64,000 nt of DNA from Pseudomonas prosekii (lineage in GTDB: Bacteria; Pseudomonadota; Gammaproteobacteria; Pseudomonadales; Pseudomonadaceae): positions 4,120,501 to 4,184,500 of the forward strand of contig NZ_LT629762.1 of NCBI RefSeq assembly GCF_900105155.1, written 5' to 3'. Under the pieces are notes generated by a model that had not been told where the DNA came from, searched no databases, and was given only the letters and a program-made list of their open reading frames with translations. The translations under genes were made by a program, and so were the position numbers. This document shows positions 51,908-62,206 of the stretch, one piece after another. Within the stretch, counting starts at the first letter, position 1. Each line of letters opens with the position of its first letter.

Positions 51908-53770
51908 ATGGCCCTACTGCAGATCGCCGAACCCGGCCAAAGTCCTCAACCGCACCAGCGTCGTCTGGCTGTGGGGATCGACTTGGGCACTACCAATTCG
52001 CTGGTCGCTGCATTGCGCAGTGGTCTTTCCGAACCTTTGGCCGGCGCCGACGGGCAGGTCATCCTGCCGTCGGCGGTGCGCTATCACGCCGATCACGTCG
52101 AAGTTGGCGAATCCGCCAAACTGGCTGCCGCCGGCGATCCCCTGAATACCGTGCTGTCGGTCAAGCGCTTGATGGGTCGTGGTCTGTCCGACGTCAAGCA
52201 ATTGGGCGATCAACTGCCGTACCGCTTTGTCGGCGGCGAATCGCACATGCCGTTCATCGACACCGTGCAGGGCCCGAAAAGCCCGGTCGAAGTCTCCGCC
52301 GAAATCCTCAAGGTGCTGCGTCAGCGCGCCGAGGCGACGTTGGGTGGTGAGCTGGTCGGCGCGGTGATTACCGTTCCGGCCTATTTCGACGACGCTCAGC
52401 GCCAAGCCACCAAGGATGCCGCCAAACTGGCCGGCCTCACCGTGCTGCGTCTGCTCAATGAGCCGACCGCTGCTGCCGTGGCTTACGGTCTGGATCAACA
52501 CGCTGAAGGCCTGGTCGCGATTTACGACTTGGGCGGCGGCACCTTCGATATTTCGATTCTGCGCCTCACCGGCGGTGTCTTCGAAGTGCTGGCCACCGGT
52601 GGCGACAGCGCCCTGGGCGGCGATGACTTCGACCACGCCATTGCTGGCTGGATCATCGAGAGCGCCGGGTTGTCCGCTGATCTCGATCCCGGCGCGCAAC
52701 GCCATTTGCTGCAAACCGCCTGCGCGGCCAAAGAAGCGCTGACCACGGTCGCCAGCGTTGAAGTCGCTTACGGTGACTGGAAAGCCCAACTGACTCGCGA
52801 AGCCTTTGATGCGCTGATCGAGCCAATGGTCGCCCGCAGCCTGAAAGCCTGCCGTCGCGCCGTGCGTGATTCCGGTATCGAACTGGATGAAGTGCACGCG
52901 GTGGTCATGGTTGGCGGTTCGACCCGTGTACCGCGCGTTCGCGATGCGGTGGCTGAAGCGTTTGGTCGCCAGCCGCTGACTGAAATCGATCCGGATCAAG
53001 TGGTGGCCATCGGTGCCGCGATCCAGGCCGATACGCTGGCGGGCAACAAGCGCGATGGCGGCGAATTGCTGCTGCTCGACGTGATTCCGTTGTCCCTCGG
53101 GTTGGAAACCATGGGCGGCCTGATGGAGAAGGTGATTCCGCGCAACACCACCATCCCCGTCGCTCGCGCCCAGGACTTCACCACTTATAAAGATGGCCAG
53201 TCGGCCATGGCGATTCACGTTCTGCAGGGTGAGCGCGAGCTGATCAGCGACTGCCGCTCCCTCGCACGCTTCGAATTGCGTGGCATTCCAGCAATGGTCG
53301 CCGGTGCAGCGAAGATTCGCGTGACCTTCCAGGTCGATGCCGACGGCCTGCTCAGTGTCGCGGCGCGTGAATTGGGCTCGGGTGTTGAAGCCAGCATTCA
53401 GGTCAAGCCGTCCTACGGCCTGACCGACGGCGAAATCACCAAGATGCTCAAGGATTCGTTCGAATACGCCAACGACGACAAAGTCGCCCGCGTATTGCGC
53501 GAGCAGCAAGTCGATGCCCAGCGTCTGCTCGAAGCCGTGCAGGGCGCCCTCGATGTCGATGGCGAAAGCCTGCTCGACGCCGAAGAGCGCATGGTCATCG
53601 AAATGCAGATGCAGGAACTGACCGAATTGATGAAAGGCACCGATGGTTTCGCCATCGAGCAGCAGACCAAGCGTCTGTCGCAAGTGACCGATGCCTTTGC
53701 TGCCCGCCGCCTGGACTCGACGGTGAAAGCCGCGCTGGCGGGGCGCAACCTGAATGAGATTGAGGAATAA
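51908..53770 (+). CDS. hscA: Hsp70-type chaperone HscA
   Basis: A 620-residue Hsp70 specialised for Fe-S cluster transfer. Phosphate loops [13 protein letters not shown] near 24 and [13 protein letters not shown] near 203, and the hinge [16 protein letters not shown] near 335, are intact; the substrate domain contains [18 protein letters not shown]. It acts on IscU via the LPPVK motif. Confidence 0.95.
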   Translation: MALLQIAEPGQSPQPHQRRLAVGIDLGTTNSLVAALRSGLSEPLAGADGQVILPSAVRYHADHVEVGESAKLAAAGDPLNTVLSVKRLMGRGLSDVKQLGDQLPYRFVGGESHMPFIDTVQGPKSPVEVSAEILKVLRQRAEATLGGELVGAVITVPAYFDDAQRQATKDAAKLAGLTVLRLLNEPTAAAVAYGLDQHAEGLVAIYDLGGGTFDISILRLTGGVFEVLATGGDSALGGDDFDHAIAGWIIESAGLSADLDPGAQRHLLQTACAAKEALTTVASVEVAYGDWKAQLTREAFDALIEPMVARSLKACRRAVRDSGIELDEVHAVVMVGGSTRVPRVRDAVAEAFGRQPLTEIDPDQVVAIGAAIQADTLAGNKRDGGELLLLDVIPLSLGLETMGGLMEKVIPRNTTIPVARAQDFTTYKDGQSAMAIHVLQGERELISDCRSLARFELRGIPAMVAGAAKIRVTFQVDADGLLSVAARELGSGVEASIQVKPSYGLTDGEITKMLKDSFEYANDDKVARVLREQQVDAQRLLEAVQGALDVDGESLLDAEERMVIEMQMQELTELMKGTDGFAIEQQTKRLSQVTDAFAARRLDSTVKAALAGRNLNEIEE

Positions 53771-53772
53771 CG

Positions 53773-54114
53773 ATGCCGCAGGTCATTTTTCTGCCACACG
53801 AGAAGTTTTGCCCGGACGGCATGGTTGTCGAAGCTGAGCCAGGAACGTCTATTCTTGATCTGGCGCACGAGCACCATATCGAAATGGAAAACGCTTGCGG
53901 CGGCGTCTGCGCGTGCACCACGTGCCATTGCCTGATTCGCGAGGGTTTCGACTCGCTGGAAGAGGCCGACGAGCTGGAAGAAGACTTCCTCGATCGTGCG
54001 TGGGGCCTGGAAGCGCAGTCGCGCCTGGCTTGTCAGGCGATTGTCGGGACTGAAGACCTGACCGTTGAGATTCCGAAATATTCGCTTAACCATGCGGCCG
54101 AAGCGCCGCACTGA
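53773..54114 (+). CDS. fdx: ISC-type [2Fe-2S] ferredoxin
   Basis: A 113-residue ferredoxin supplying electrons for cluster assembly. Cluster cysteines are in CGGVCACTTCHC near 42-53 and LACQ near 89. It starts two bases after hscA. Confidence 0.95.
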   Translation: MPQVIFLPHEKFCPDGMVVEAEPGTSILDLAHEHHIEMENACGGVCACTTCHCLIREGFDSLEEADELEEDFLDRAWGLEAQSRLACQAIVGTEDLTVEIPKYSLNHAAEAPH

Positions 54115-54128
54115 CTGGTAAGACTGTC

Positions 54129-54329
54129 ATGAGCTACGGTTGGAATGATGTTCAACGTATTGCAGAAGAGTTGGCCGAGGCCCACTCCGATGTCGATCCG
54201 TATTCTGTAGGGTTCGTTCGTCTGCAGCAGATGATCCTGGAACTGCCTGACTTCGATGGCACCTCTGGCCGTGTCGGCGAGAAGGTGCTGGAAGCGGTTC
54301 AGGAGCTCTGGGCCAAAGAATTGGACTGA
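54129..54329 (+). CDS. iscX: IscX (YfhJ) regulator of Fe-S assembly
   Basis: A 66-residue acidic protein with YGWNDVQRIAEELAEAHSDVDP and LPDFDG, typical of IscX, which binds IscS and iron and tunes cysteine desulfurase. Last gene of the isc operon. Confidence 0.93.
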   Translation: MSYGWNDVQRIAEELAEAHSDVDPYSVGFVRLQQMILELPDFDGTSGRVGEKVLEAVQELWAKELD

Positions 54330-54357
54330 TCGTCCCGCAGGTTAGGCAATACCCAAG

Positions 54358-54388
54358 AACCCGCGTATAATTCGCGGGTTTAATTTTT
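54358..54388 (+). terminator. isc-operon terminator with a -10 element in its loop
   Basis: AACCCGCG/CGCGGGTT stem with loop TATAATT and a following T-rich tract. The loop holds a perfect -10 TATAAT (54366-54371), upstream of ndk, with only a weak -35 at 54342. Confidence 0.65.
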
Positions 54389-54416
54389 CGCAAATTACCG
54401 TTTCTGGAGTTACACC

Positions 54417-54842
54417 ATGGCTGTTCAACGTACTTTCTCCATCATCAAGCCTGACGCTGTTGCAAAAAACGTCATCGGCGAGATCACCACTCGTTTCGAA
54501 AAAGCTGGCCTGCGCGTTGTAGCTTCGAAACTCAAGCAACTGTCCAAAGCTGAAGCTGAAGGCTTCTACGCTGAGCACAGCGCTCGTGGTTTCTTCGGCG
54601 ACCTGGTTGCTTTCATGATCTCCGGCCCGGTTGTTGTTCAGGTTCTGGAAGGCGAAAACGCTATCGCTCTGAACCGTGAGCTGATGGGCGCTACCAACCC
54701 TAAAGAAGCTGCTGCCGGCACCATCCGCGCTGACTTCGCTGATTCCATCGACGCCAACGCTGTGCACGGTTCGGACTCCGAAGCCGCTGCTGCTCGCGAA
54801 ATCTCGTACTTCTTCGCAGCTACTGAAGTAACCACTCGCTAA
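54417..54842 (+). CDS. ndk: Nucleoside diphosphate kinase
   Basis: A 141-residue kinase that balances NTP pools. The phosphorylated histidine is in NAVHGSDS near 117, and the start [17 protein letters not shown] is typical. TGGAG precedes the ATG. It probably has its own promoter within the isc terminator hairpin. Confidence 0.96.
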   Translation: MAVQRTFSIIKPDAVAKNVIGEITTRFEKAGLRVVASKLKQLSKAEAEGFYAEHSARGFFGDLVAFMISGPVVVQVLEGENAIALNRELMGATNPKEAAAGTIRADFADSIDANAVHGSDSEAAAAREISYFFAATEVTTR

Positions 54843-54870
54843 GCATTGGCTTATGAGTGAAGGTGAATCC

Positions 54871-56019
54871 ATGACTACATCGACTGTAAAAACTAACCTG
54901 CTGGGTCTGACTCAGCTGGAAATGGAAAAATTCTTCGACTCAATCGGGGAGAAGCGTTTCCGTGCCGGTCAGGTAATGAAATGGATTCACCACCTTGGCG
55001 TCGATGATTTCGACGCCATGACGAACGTCAGCAAAGCCTTGCGCGACAAGCTCAAGGCGATTGCTGAAGTTCGCGGTCCTGAAGTCGTCAGCGAGGACAT
55101 TTCCACCGACGGCACCCGTAAATGGGTGGTGCGCGTGGCGTCCGGCAGCTGCGTCGAGACCGTTTACATTCCCCAGGGCAAACGCGGCACATTGTGCGTT
55201 TCGTCCCAGGCAGGCTGTGCCCTGGATTGCAGTTTCTGCTCCACCGGCAAGCAAGGTTTCAACAGCAACCTCACCGCCGCCGAAGTCATCGGCCAAGTGT
55301 GGATTGCCAATAAATCGTTCGGCAGCATCCCGGCGACCGCCGACCGTGCCATCACCAACGTGGTGATGATGGGCATGGGTGAGCCGCTGCTGAACTTCGA
55401 CAACGTCGTGGCCGCCATGCATCTGATGATGGATGACCTGGGCTACGGGATTTCCAAGCGCCGCGTGACCCTGTCCACTTCGGGCGTGGTGCCGATGATC
55501 GATGAGCTGGCCAAGCACATCGACGTCTCCCTGGCGTTGTCGCTGCACGCACCGAATGACGCATTGCGTAACCAATTGGTGCCGATCAACAAGAAGTATC
55601 CGCTTAAGATGCTGCTCGAATCTTGCCAGCGCTACATGGCGACCTTGGGCGAGAAGCGTGTGTTGACCATTGAGTACACCATGCTCAAGGACATCAACGA
55701 CAAGGTTGAGCATGCGGTCGAGATGATCGAACTGCTGAAAAATGTCCCGTGCAAAATCAACTTGATTCCGTTCAACCCGTTCCCGCATTCCGGCTATGAG
55801 CGCCCAAGCAACAACGCCATTCGCCGTTTCCAGGATCAGCTTCACCATGCCGGCTTCAACGTCACCGTGCGCACCACGCGTGGTGAAGACATTGATGCCG
55901 CGTGTGGCCAATTGGTAGGACAGGTGCTGGATCGCACCCGTCGCAGCGAACGTTATATCGCGGTGCGTGAATTGAGCGCCGACAACGATATGGCGCAAAA
56001 CGCAGCGAACAATAACTAA
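54871..56019 (+). CDS. rlmN: 23S rRNA/tRNA adenine-C2 methyltransferase RlmN
   Basis: A 382-residue radical SAM enzyme methylating A2503 of 23S rRNA and A37 of some tRNAs. The CX3CX2C cluster motif is CALDCSFC near 121; the two mechanistic cysteines lie at SSQAGC and DAACGQL. ATG 54871 behind AAGGTGA gives the family start [15 protein letters not shown] 54853 is six codons earlier. Confidence 0.94.
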   Translation: MTTSTVKTNLLGLTQLEMEKFFDSIGEKRFRAGQVMKWIHHLGVDDFDAMTNVSKALRDKLKAIAEVRGPEVVSEDISTDGTRKWVVRVASGSCVETVYIPQGKRGTLCVSSQAGCALDCSFCSTGKQGFNSNLTAAEVIGQVWIANKSFGSIPATADRAITNVVMMGMGEPLLNFDNVVAAMHLMMDDLGYGISKRRVTLSTSGVVPMIDELAKHIDVSLALSLHAPNDALRNQLVPINKKYPLKMLLESCQRYMATLGEKRVLTIEYTMLKDINDKVEHAVEMIELLKNVPCKINLIPFNPFPHSGYERPSNNAIRRFQDQLHHAGFNVTVRTTRGEDIDAACGQLVGQVLDRTRRSERYIAVRELSADNDMAQNAANNN

Positions 56020-56031
56020 GAGAGGGTCTCT

Positions 56032-56790
56032 ATGTCCCTGCGCTTTGCGCTGCTTGTGCTGTTGGCCAGCCTGTGTGCTGGTTGTGTCCTGTCGGGCGAT
56101 TTCAACCCGATGAAGACCAGCAAGGGCCGCGACGAAGCGCGTGCCGCCTACGTGCAGCTGGGGCTGGGATACTTGCAGCAAGGGATGACTGAACGGGCGA
56201 AAGTGCCATTGAAAAAGGCGCTGGAGCTGGATGATTCCGACCCGGACGCCAACGCGGCGCTGGGTCTGGTGTTTCAGGCCGAAATGGAACCGGAGCTGGC
56301 GGATCAGCATTTTCGCAAGGCGCTGTCCTCGCGCCCCAAAGACGCTCGCATCCTCAACAACTACGGCAGTTTTCTTTTCGAAGAAAAGCGTTACAAGGAA
56401 GCTTACGAGCGCTTTGAGCAAGCCGCCGCCGATACCCTGTATCCTGAGCGTTCGCGGGTTTTCGAGAACCTCGGCATGACCGCTTCCAGGCTTGGCCAGC
56501 GTGATCTGGCGCAGCAGCAACTGGAAAAAGCCCTGCGTTTGAACCGCCAACAACCACGCGCATTGCTGGAAATGGCTGAGTTGTCTTACGAAGACAGGCA
56601 TTATGTGCCCGCGCGTGACTATTACGACCGTTTTAGCCTGCTCACCGAACAAAATGCACGTAGTCTATTGCTCGGCGTTCGGCTGGCAAAAGTGTTTGAA
56701 GATCGCGACAAGGCCGCCAGTTTTGGCCTGCAATTAAAACGACTCTATCCCGGTACGCCGGAATATCAGCAATACCTGTCGGAGCAATGA
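56032..56790 (+). CDS. pilF: Type IV pilus biogenesis/stability lipoprotein PilF (PilW)
   Basis: A 252-residue outer-membrane lipoprotein with lipobox LCAGC (Cys near 18) and six TPR-like repeats (for example YVQLGLGYLQQGMTERAKVPLKKALELDDSD). It is the pilotin for the PilQ secretin. The stop overlaps rodZ by ATGA. Confidence 0.92.
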   Translation: MSLRFALLVLLASLCAGCVLSGDFNPMKTSKGRDEARAAYVQLGLGYLQQGMTERAKVPLKKALELDDSDPDANAALGLVFQAEMEPELADQHFRKALSSRPKDARILNNYGSFLFEEKRYKEAYERFEQAAADTLYPERSRVFENLGMTASRLGQRDLAQQQLEKALRLNRQQPRALLEMAELSYEDRHYVPARDYYDRFSLLTEQNARSLLLGVRLAKVFEDRDKAASFGLQLKRLYPGTPEYQQYLSEQ

Positions 56791-57806
56791 TGAAAGCGGC
56801 GCATCCCGAAGTTGTAGCAGCGAATCGCGTTAATCCCGGTGAAACACTGCGCCAGGCCCGCGAAAGCAATGGCTGGTCGCTGGCCGAAGTGGCCCTCAAG
56901 CTCAACCTCACCGTCAATTCCCTGAGCAATCTGGAAGCCGGCGCTTTCGACAAGCTGCCGGGGCATACCTTCGCTCGCGGTTACATTCGCGCGTACGCCA
57001 AATTGCTCGGCATGGACCAGACCGTTCTGGTTCAGCAATTCGACCAGTCCACCGGCACCGACTCCCAAGGCAGCAACGTCCACAGCCTGGGCCGTATCGA
57101 AGAGCCGGTGCGGGTTTCCCACACTATTTTGCGCATTGTCAGCCTGCTGTTGCTGGTCGCCGTGGTCGTCGGCGGTTTTTTCTGGTGGCAGGATCAAACC
57201 TCCCAGCGCAATCAGGACATCGCCAGCACCACCCCGGCGCATGTCGAAATCGAAGGCGCTGACGGCACCACGCAATCGCATCCGCTCGACGAGCCGGAGG
57301 ATCAGGCCGTCGTCGAAGGTCAGACCGAGGCCGGCACCGCGCTGGCGCTGCCGCAATCCGAAGCATCAACCGAATCGTCGACCGAAGCTGAAGCGACCGC
57401 GCCAGCAGTTGCACCGACTACGCCGGCCGCCGCGCCGACTGCTCCGGTTGCTGCCGCTCCTGCGACACCGGCTCCGGCCGCACCTGTTGCACCGGCAGCG
57501 AGCGCTCCGGTCGTCGCTACGACACCTGCTGCACCCTCTGCACCTGCCGCCGCCCCAGTGGCCGGCGAAGGTCAGGTTCAATTGCAATTCACTGCTGATT
57601 GCTGGACGCAAGTGACCGATGGCAACGGCAAAGTGCTGTTGAGCGGTCTTAAGCGCAAAGGCGAAAACGTTTCCGTCAGCGGCAAACCGCCGTTTGCTGT
57701 GCGTCTGGGCTTCGCCCGTGGCGCGCAGGTCAGTTACAACGGTCAAGTGGTTGATGTCGCTCCGTTCACCAGTGGCGAGACTGCTCGCCTGAAGTTGGGT
57801 CAATAA
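56787..57806 (+). CDS. rodZ: RodZ-like cytoskeletal HTH membrane protein
   Basis: A 339-residue protein. An N-terminal HTH_25 domain (about 12-85; TLRQARESNGWSLAEVALKLNL), one transmembrane helix (ILRIVSLLLLVAVVVGGFFWW), a long Ala/Pro-rich periplasmic linker (about 195-265), and a C-terminal beta domain (DUF4115; CWTQVTDGNGKVLLSGLKRKG). It anchors MreB for rod shape. The linker is low-complexity and likely length-variable among strains. Confidence 0.9.
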   Translation: MMKAAHPEVVAANRVNPGETLRQARESNGWSLAEVALKLNLTVNSLSNLEAGAFDKLPGHTFARGYIRAYAKLLGMDQTVLVQQFDQSTGTDSQGSNVHSLGRIEEPVRVSHTILRIVSLLLLVAVVVGGFFWWQDQTSQRNQDIASTTPAHVEIEGADGTTQSHPLDEPEDQAVVEGQTEAGTALALPQSEASTESSTEAEATAPAVAPTTPAAAPTAPVAAAPATPAPAAPVAPAASAPVVATTPAAPSAPAAAPVAGEGQVQLQFTADCWTQVTDGNGKVLLSGLKRKGENVSVSGKPPFAVRLGFARGAQVSYNGQVVDVAPFTSGETARLKLGQ

Positions 57807-57809
57807 GTC

Positions 57810-58919
57810 ATGCACGGCGAATCTCCAATCAAACGTCGCGAATCCCGCAAGATTTGGGTCGGTAACGTGCCTGTTGGCGGCGATGCGCCCATCGCTGTGC
57901 AGAGCATGACCAACAGCGACACCAATGACGTGGCCGCCACCGTGGCCCAGATCAACCGCCTGGAAGCTGCCGGCGTCGATATCGTGCGCATTTCGGTGCC
58001 GGACATGGACGCTGCCGAGGCTTTCGGCAAGATCAAGCAACTGGTCAAAGTGCCGTTGGTGGCCGACATCCATTTCGACTACAAGATCGCTTTGCGCGTA
58101 GCCGAACTGGGCGTTGACTGCCTGCGCATCAACCCGGGCAATATCGGGCGTGAAGATCGCGTGCGTGCGGTGGTCGATGCCGCCCGTGACCGCGGGATTC
58201 CGATCCGCATCGGCGTCAACGCCGGTTCCCTGGAAAAAGACCTGCAAAAGAAATACGGCGAGCCGACGCCAGCCGCGCTGGTGGAATCGGCGTTGCGCCA
58301 CGTCGAACACCTGGAACGCCTGAATTTCAAGGACTTCAAGGTCAGCGTGAAGGCTTCCGACGTGTTCATGGCCGTCGCCGCCTACCGCTTGCTGGCCAAG
58401 GAAATCGTCCAGCCGCTGCACTTGGGCATCACCGAAGCCGGTGGTTTGCGTTCAGGCACGGTGAAATCCGCCGTGGGCCTCGGTATGCTGCTCGCCGAAG
58501 GGATTGGCGATACTATTCGCATCTCGTTGGCGGCTGACCCGGTCGAGGAAGTGAAAGTCGGCTACGACATTCTCAAATCCCTGCACTTGCGTTCCCGTGG
58601 CATCAACTTCATCGCCTGCCCTAGCTGCTCGCGGCAGAACTTCGATGTGGTCAAAACCATGAACGAGCTGGAAGGGCGCCTCGAAGATCTGCTGGTGCCG
58701 CTGGATGTCGCGGTTATCGGTTGCGTGGTCAACGGGCCGGGTGAAGCCAAGGAAGCCCATATCGGCTTGACCGGCGGCACGCCCAACCTGATTTACATCG
58801 ACGGCAAGCCGTCGCAGAAACTGACGAATGAAAATCTGGTGGATGAGCTTGAACGCTTGATCCGCCAGAAAGCGGCCGAGAAGGTCGAAGCTGACGCAGC
58901 GGTTATCGTGCGCGGCTGA
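57810..58919 (+). CDS. ispG: 4-hydroxy-3-methylbut-2-enyl diphosphate synthase
   Basis: A 369-residue [4Fe-4S] enzyme of the MEP isoprenoid pathway. Cluster ligands are in [13 protein letters not shown] and [16 protein letters not shown]-barrel N-terminal motifs ([19 protein letters not shown]) are intact. It starts three bases after rodZ. Confidence 0.96.
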   Translation: MHGESPIKRRESRKIWVGNVPVGGDAPIAVQSMTNSDTNDVAATVAQINRLEAAGVDIVRISVPDMDAAEAFGKIKQLVKVPLVADIHFDYKIALRVAELGVDCLRINPGNIGREDRVRAVVDAARDRGIPIRIGVNAGSLEKDLQKKYGEPTPAALVESALRHVEHLERLNFKDFKVSVKASDVFMAVAAYRLLAKEIVQPLHLGITEAGGLRSGTVKSAVGLGMLLAEGIGDTIRISLAADPVEEVKVGYDILKSLHLRSRGINFIACPSCSRQNFDVVKTMNELEGRLEDLLVPLDVAVIGCVVNGPGEAKEAHIGLTGGTPNLIYIDGKPSQKLTNENLVDELERLIRQKAAEKVEADAAVIVRG

Positions 58920-58955
58920 GCCGACTGAAGAGCCGAACGAATTTAAGGATTTATA

Positions 58956-60245
58956 GTGAGCAAGTCTCTGCAAGCCATTCGTGGCATGAACGACATCCTG
59001 CCCGAGCAGACGCCCCTGTGGCGTCATTTCGAGGGCACCGTCTCGCGTCTGCTGGATAACTACGGTTACAAGCAGATCCGCATGCCGATCGTCGAGTTCA
59101 CCGAGCTGTTCAAACGCTCCATCGGTGAAGTGACCGACATCGTCGAAAAAGAGATGTACACCTTCGACGACCGCAACGGCGATTCGCTGACCCTGCGCCC
59201 TGAAGGCACGGCGGCCTGCGTGCGTGCGGTGCTCGAACACGGCATCACCGGCGGCGGCCAAGTGCAGAAGCTTTGGTACATCGGCCCGATGTTCCGCCAC
59301 GAACGTCCGCAGAAAGGCCGTTATCGCCAGTTTCACCAGATCGGCGTCGAAGTGTTCAACCTCGACGGTCCGGACATTGACGCCGAACTGATCATCCTGA
59401 CCTGGCGCCTGTGGGGTGAGCTGGGTATCCGTGATGCGGTCAAGCTTGAACTCAACAGCCTGGGCACCAGCGAGTCGCGCGGCCGTTATCGCGAAGCGCT
59501 GGTCGAGTTCCTGTCCGCGCACCTGGACAAGCTCGACGAAGACAGCCAGCGTCGTCTGAAGACCAATCCACTGCGCGTGCTCGACACCAAGAACGCTGAT
59601 ACTCAGGCGATTCTGGTCGATGCGCCGAAAATGGCCGACTACCTCGACGACGAATCGCGCGTGCATTTCGAGGGCCTCAAGGCGCGCCTCGATGCGGCCG
59701 GCGTACCTTTCGTGATCAACCCGAAGCTGGTTCGCGGGCTCGATTACTACAGCAAGACCGTTTTCGAATGGGTTACCGACAAGTTGGGCGCTCAAGGCAC
59801 CGTGTGTGCCGGTGGACGTTACGACGGACTGGTCGAGCAGATGGGCGGCAAGCCGACCCCGGGCGTTGGTTTCGCCATGGGCATCGAGCGTCTGGTGCTG
59901 TTGCTGGAAACCCTGGAGCAGATCCCGCAAGAGATCTCCCGTCAGGTCGACGTCTACCTCTGCGCCTTCGGTGAAGCCGCCGAGCTGGCCGGATTGGCCC
60001 TGAGTGAACGCGTTCGTGACCAATTGCCCAACCTGCGCCTGCAAGTCAATGCTGGCGCCGGCAGTTTCAAAAGCCAGTTCAAGAAAGCCGACAAGAGCGG
60101 TGCGCTGTTTGCGCTGATCCTCGGTGACGACGAGATGGCCCAGCAAGTGGTAGGTTTCAAACCCTTGCGTGGCCAAGGCGAACAACAAAGCATTGCCTGG
60201 GATGCGCTCGCTGCACACCTGGCCACCTGCGTCGTGCAGGGTTGA
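58956..60245 (+). CDS. hisS: Histidyl-tRNA synthetase
   Basis: A 429-residue class II synthetase. Motif 2 is [20 protein letters not shown] near 112, the histidine-specific loops [15 protein letters not shown] and [16 protein letters not shown] are present, and motif 3 is [12 protein letters not shown]. The start is GTG behind AAGGAT. Confidence 0.96.
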   Translation: MSKSLQAIRGMNDILPEQTPLWRHFEGTVSRLLDNYGYKQIRMPIVEFTELFKRSIGEVTDIVEKEMYTFDDRNGDSLTLRPEGTAACVRAVLEHGITGGGQVQKLWYIGPMFRHERPQKGRYRQFHQIGVEVFNLDGPDIDAELIILTWRLWGELGIRDAVKLELNSLGTSESRGRYREALVEFLSAHLDKLDEDSQRRLKTNPLRVLDTKNADTQAILVDAPKMADYLDDESRVHFEGLKARLDAAGVPFVINPKLVRGLDYYSKTVFEWVTDKLGAQGTVCAGGRYDGLVEQMGGKPTPGVGFAMGIERLVLLLETLEQIPQEISRQVDVYLCAFGEAAELAGLALSERVRDQLPNLRLQVNAGAGSFKSQFKKADKSGALFALILGDDEMAQQVVGFKPLRGQGEQQSIAWDALAAHLATCVVQG

Positions 60246-60285
60246 AGCTGTCAAACAGCCGATTTAGCGATTAAGGAGTATTGGG

Positions 60286-60927
60286 GTGTCGAGTAACGAA
60301 GACGAACAACTGGCGGATTTGAAGGACTGGTGGACACGCAACGGCAAGCCCCTGGTCACTGGCGGCCTGTTGGCGCTGGTCATCGTGTTCGGCTGGCAGG
60401 CCTGGCACAAATATCAGGGCAACCAGTCGCAAGGCGCCTCGATTCTCTATCAGCAACTGCTGGAAACCACGCTGACGCCTGACGGCAAGCCTGATGCGGC
60501 GCGGGTTTCGGAACTGGCTGGCAAGCTCAACAGCGAGTACGGCGGTTCTGCCTACGCGCAATACGGCAGCCTGTTCGTGGCCAAAGTTGCGGTCGACAGC
60601 GGCAAGCTGGATGACGCCGCTACCGAGCTGAAAGCGGTCCACGACAAACCAGCCAACCCGGCGCTGGGCGAAATCGCCCGTCAGCGTCTGGCCCAAGTGC
60701 TGGCTGCGCAGAACAAGGTCGAAGAGGCCCTGAAACTGCTTGAAGGCGATGCCGACAAGTCGTTCCTGGCCACTCGCGAAGAACTCAAGGGCGACCTGCT
60801 GGTGCAGTTGGGTCGTACTGATGAAGCCAACGCGGCGTATCAAAAAGCCAAGGCAGCACTGTCGGACGAAGCGGCAGTCGGCGGCCTCCAAATCAAGCTG
60901 GACGACCTGGCCAAAGGGGATGCGTGA
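60286..60927 (+). CDS. YfgM-family ancillary SecYEG translocon protein
   Basis: A 213-residue membrane-anchored protein with one helix (LVTGGLLALVIVFGWQAW, about 24-41) and a periplasmic TPR-like domain (about 70-210). YfgM binds the Sec translocon and periplasmic chaperones. GTG start behind AAGGAG. Overlaps the region before bamB, its usual neighbour. Confidence 0.9.
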   Translation: MSSNEDEQLADLKDWWTRNGKPLVTGGLLALVIVFGWQAWHKYQGNQSQGASILYQQLLETTLTPDGKPDAARVSELAGKLNSEYGGSAYAQYGSLFVAKVAVDSGKLDDAATELKAVHDKPANPALGEIARQRLAQVLAAQNKVEEALKLLEGDADKSFLATREELKGDLLVQLGRTDEANAAYQKAKAALSDEAAVGGLQIKLDDLAKGDA

Positions 60928-60928
60928 C

Positions 60929-62071
60929 GTGATCCGTTGGAAACATGCAGCATTGCTGGCTCTGGCCATTTTGGCCGCGGGTTGCAGCAGCAACAGCAAA
61001 AAAGAATTGCCGCCGGCTGAGCTGGTCGACTTCAAAGAAGAAGTGGTCCTGCAAAAGCAGTGGAGTCGTTCGATCGGTGACGGTCAGGGCGAAACCTACA
61101 ACATGCTGGTTCCGGCAATCGAAGGCGATTCCATCTACGCGGCCGACGTCACTGGCGTCGTCATGGCGATGGATCGCAGCACCGGCAACGTGAAGTGGGA
61201 ACAGGATCTTGATCTGCCCGTTTCCGGCGCCGTGGGTGTGGGTTACGGTCTGGTCATGATCGGTACGCTCAAGGGCGAAATCGTCGCGCTGGATTCCAGC
61301 AGCGGTGAAGAGAAATGGCGCGCTCGCGTGTCCAGCGAAGTGCTCGCACCGCCGGCCAACAACGGCGACGTTGTGGTGATCCAGACTCAGGACGATCGCC
61401 TGATCGGCCTGGACGCGGCGACCGGTACGCAGCGCTGGTTGTATGACAGCACGCCAGCGGTCCTGACATTGCGCGGCACCAGTGCGCCAATCGTCACCAA
61501 CCGCCTCGCGGTGGCTGGCCTGTCGACCGGTAAAGTGGTTGCGCTCGATATTTCCAACGGCGTGCCGGTGTGGGAACAACGAGTGGCGATCCCGCAAGGT
61601 CGCTCGGAACTGGAGCGCGTAGTCGATATCGACGGCGGCTTGCTGTTGTCCGGCGAAACGCTGTACGTCGCCAGCTATCAGGGTCGCGTTGCGGCACTGG
61701 ACCTGCAAAGCGGTCGTCAGCTGTGGCAGCGTGATGCTTCCAGCTACGCCGGTGTCGCCCAGGGTTTTGGCAGCGTCTACGTAAGCCTGTCTTCGGGCAC
61801 CGTTGAAGGCGTCGACGAACGTTCCACCACAGCCTTGTGGAGCAACGATTCGCTGGCTCGCCGTCAACTGTCGGCTCCGGAAGTGTTCTCCAGCTACGTT
61901 GCAGTCGGCGACATGGAAGGCTACCTGCACCTGCTGAGCCAGGTGGACGGTCGCTTCGTCGGCCGCGAACGCATCGACAGCGACGGCCTGCGCGCTCGTC
62001 CGCTGGTGGTGGGTGACACGATTTATGTGTATGGCAACAGTGGCAAACTGGAAGCCCTGACCATCAAGTAA
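60929..62071 (+). CDS. bamB: Outer membrane assembly lipoprotein BamB
   Basis: A 380-residue beta-propeller lipoprotein of the BAM complex. Lipobox LAAGC (Cys near 17) and repeated PQQ-like blades (VMAMDRSTGNVKWEQ, IVALDSSSGEEKWRA, LIGLDAATGTQRWLY, VAALDLQSGRQLWQR). GTG 60929 with AGGGG nine bases upstream gives the family start and length; ATG 60920 is three codons earlier. Confidence 0.93.
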   Translation: MIRWKHAALLALAILAAGCSSNSKKELPPAELVDFKEEVVLQKQWSRSIGDGQGETYNMLVPAIEGDSIYAADVTGVVMAMDRSTGNVKWEQDLDLPVSGAVGVGYGLVMIGTLKGEIVALDSSSGEEKWRARVSSEVLAPPANNGDVVVIQTQDDRLIGLDAATGTQRWLYDSTPAVLTLRGTSAPIVTNRLAVAGLSTGKVVALDISNGVPVWEQRVAIPQGRSELERVVDIDGGLLLSGETLYVASYQGRVAALDLQSGRQLWQRDASSYAGVAQGFGSVYVSLSSGTVEGVDERSTTALWSNDSLARRQLSAPEVFSSYVAVGDMEGYLHLLSQVDGRFVGRERIDSDGLRARPLVVGDTIYVYGNSGKLEALTIK

Positions 62072-62078
62072 CAACTAT

Positions 62079-62174
62079 GCTTGGGGTTTAACCCCCAAGC
62101 GGCCTTGCTCTGCAAGGCTCGCAGCGCTTTCAAGCGTTGCCCCGAGCACCAGCCGCTGCCTCGCAGCGGCTTTT
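62079..62174 (+). terminator. Hairpin pair between bamB and der
   Basis: A perfect GCTTGGGG/CCCCAAGC hairpin (62079-62100) without T-run, and AGCCGCTG/CAGCGGCT with TTTT (62151-62174), the likelier terminator. Confidence 0.6.
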
Positions 62175-62206
62175 GTATTTTCTGAAATAACGAAGTGGAG
62201 AGCCGC

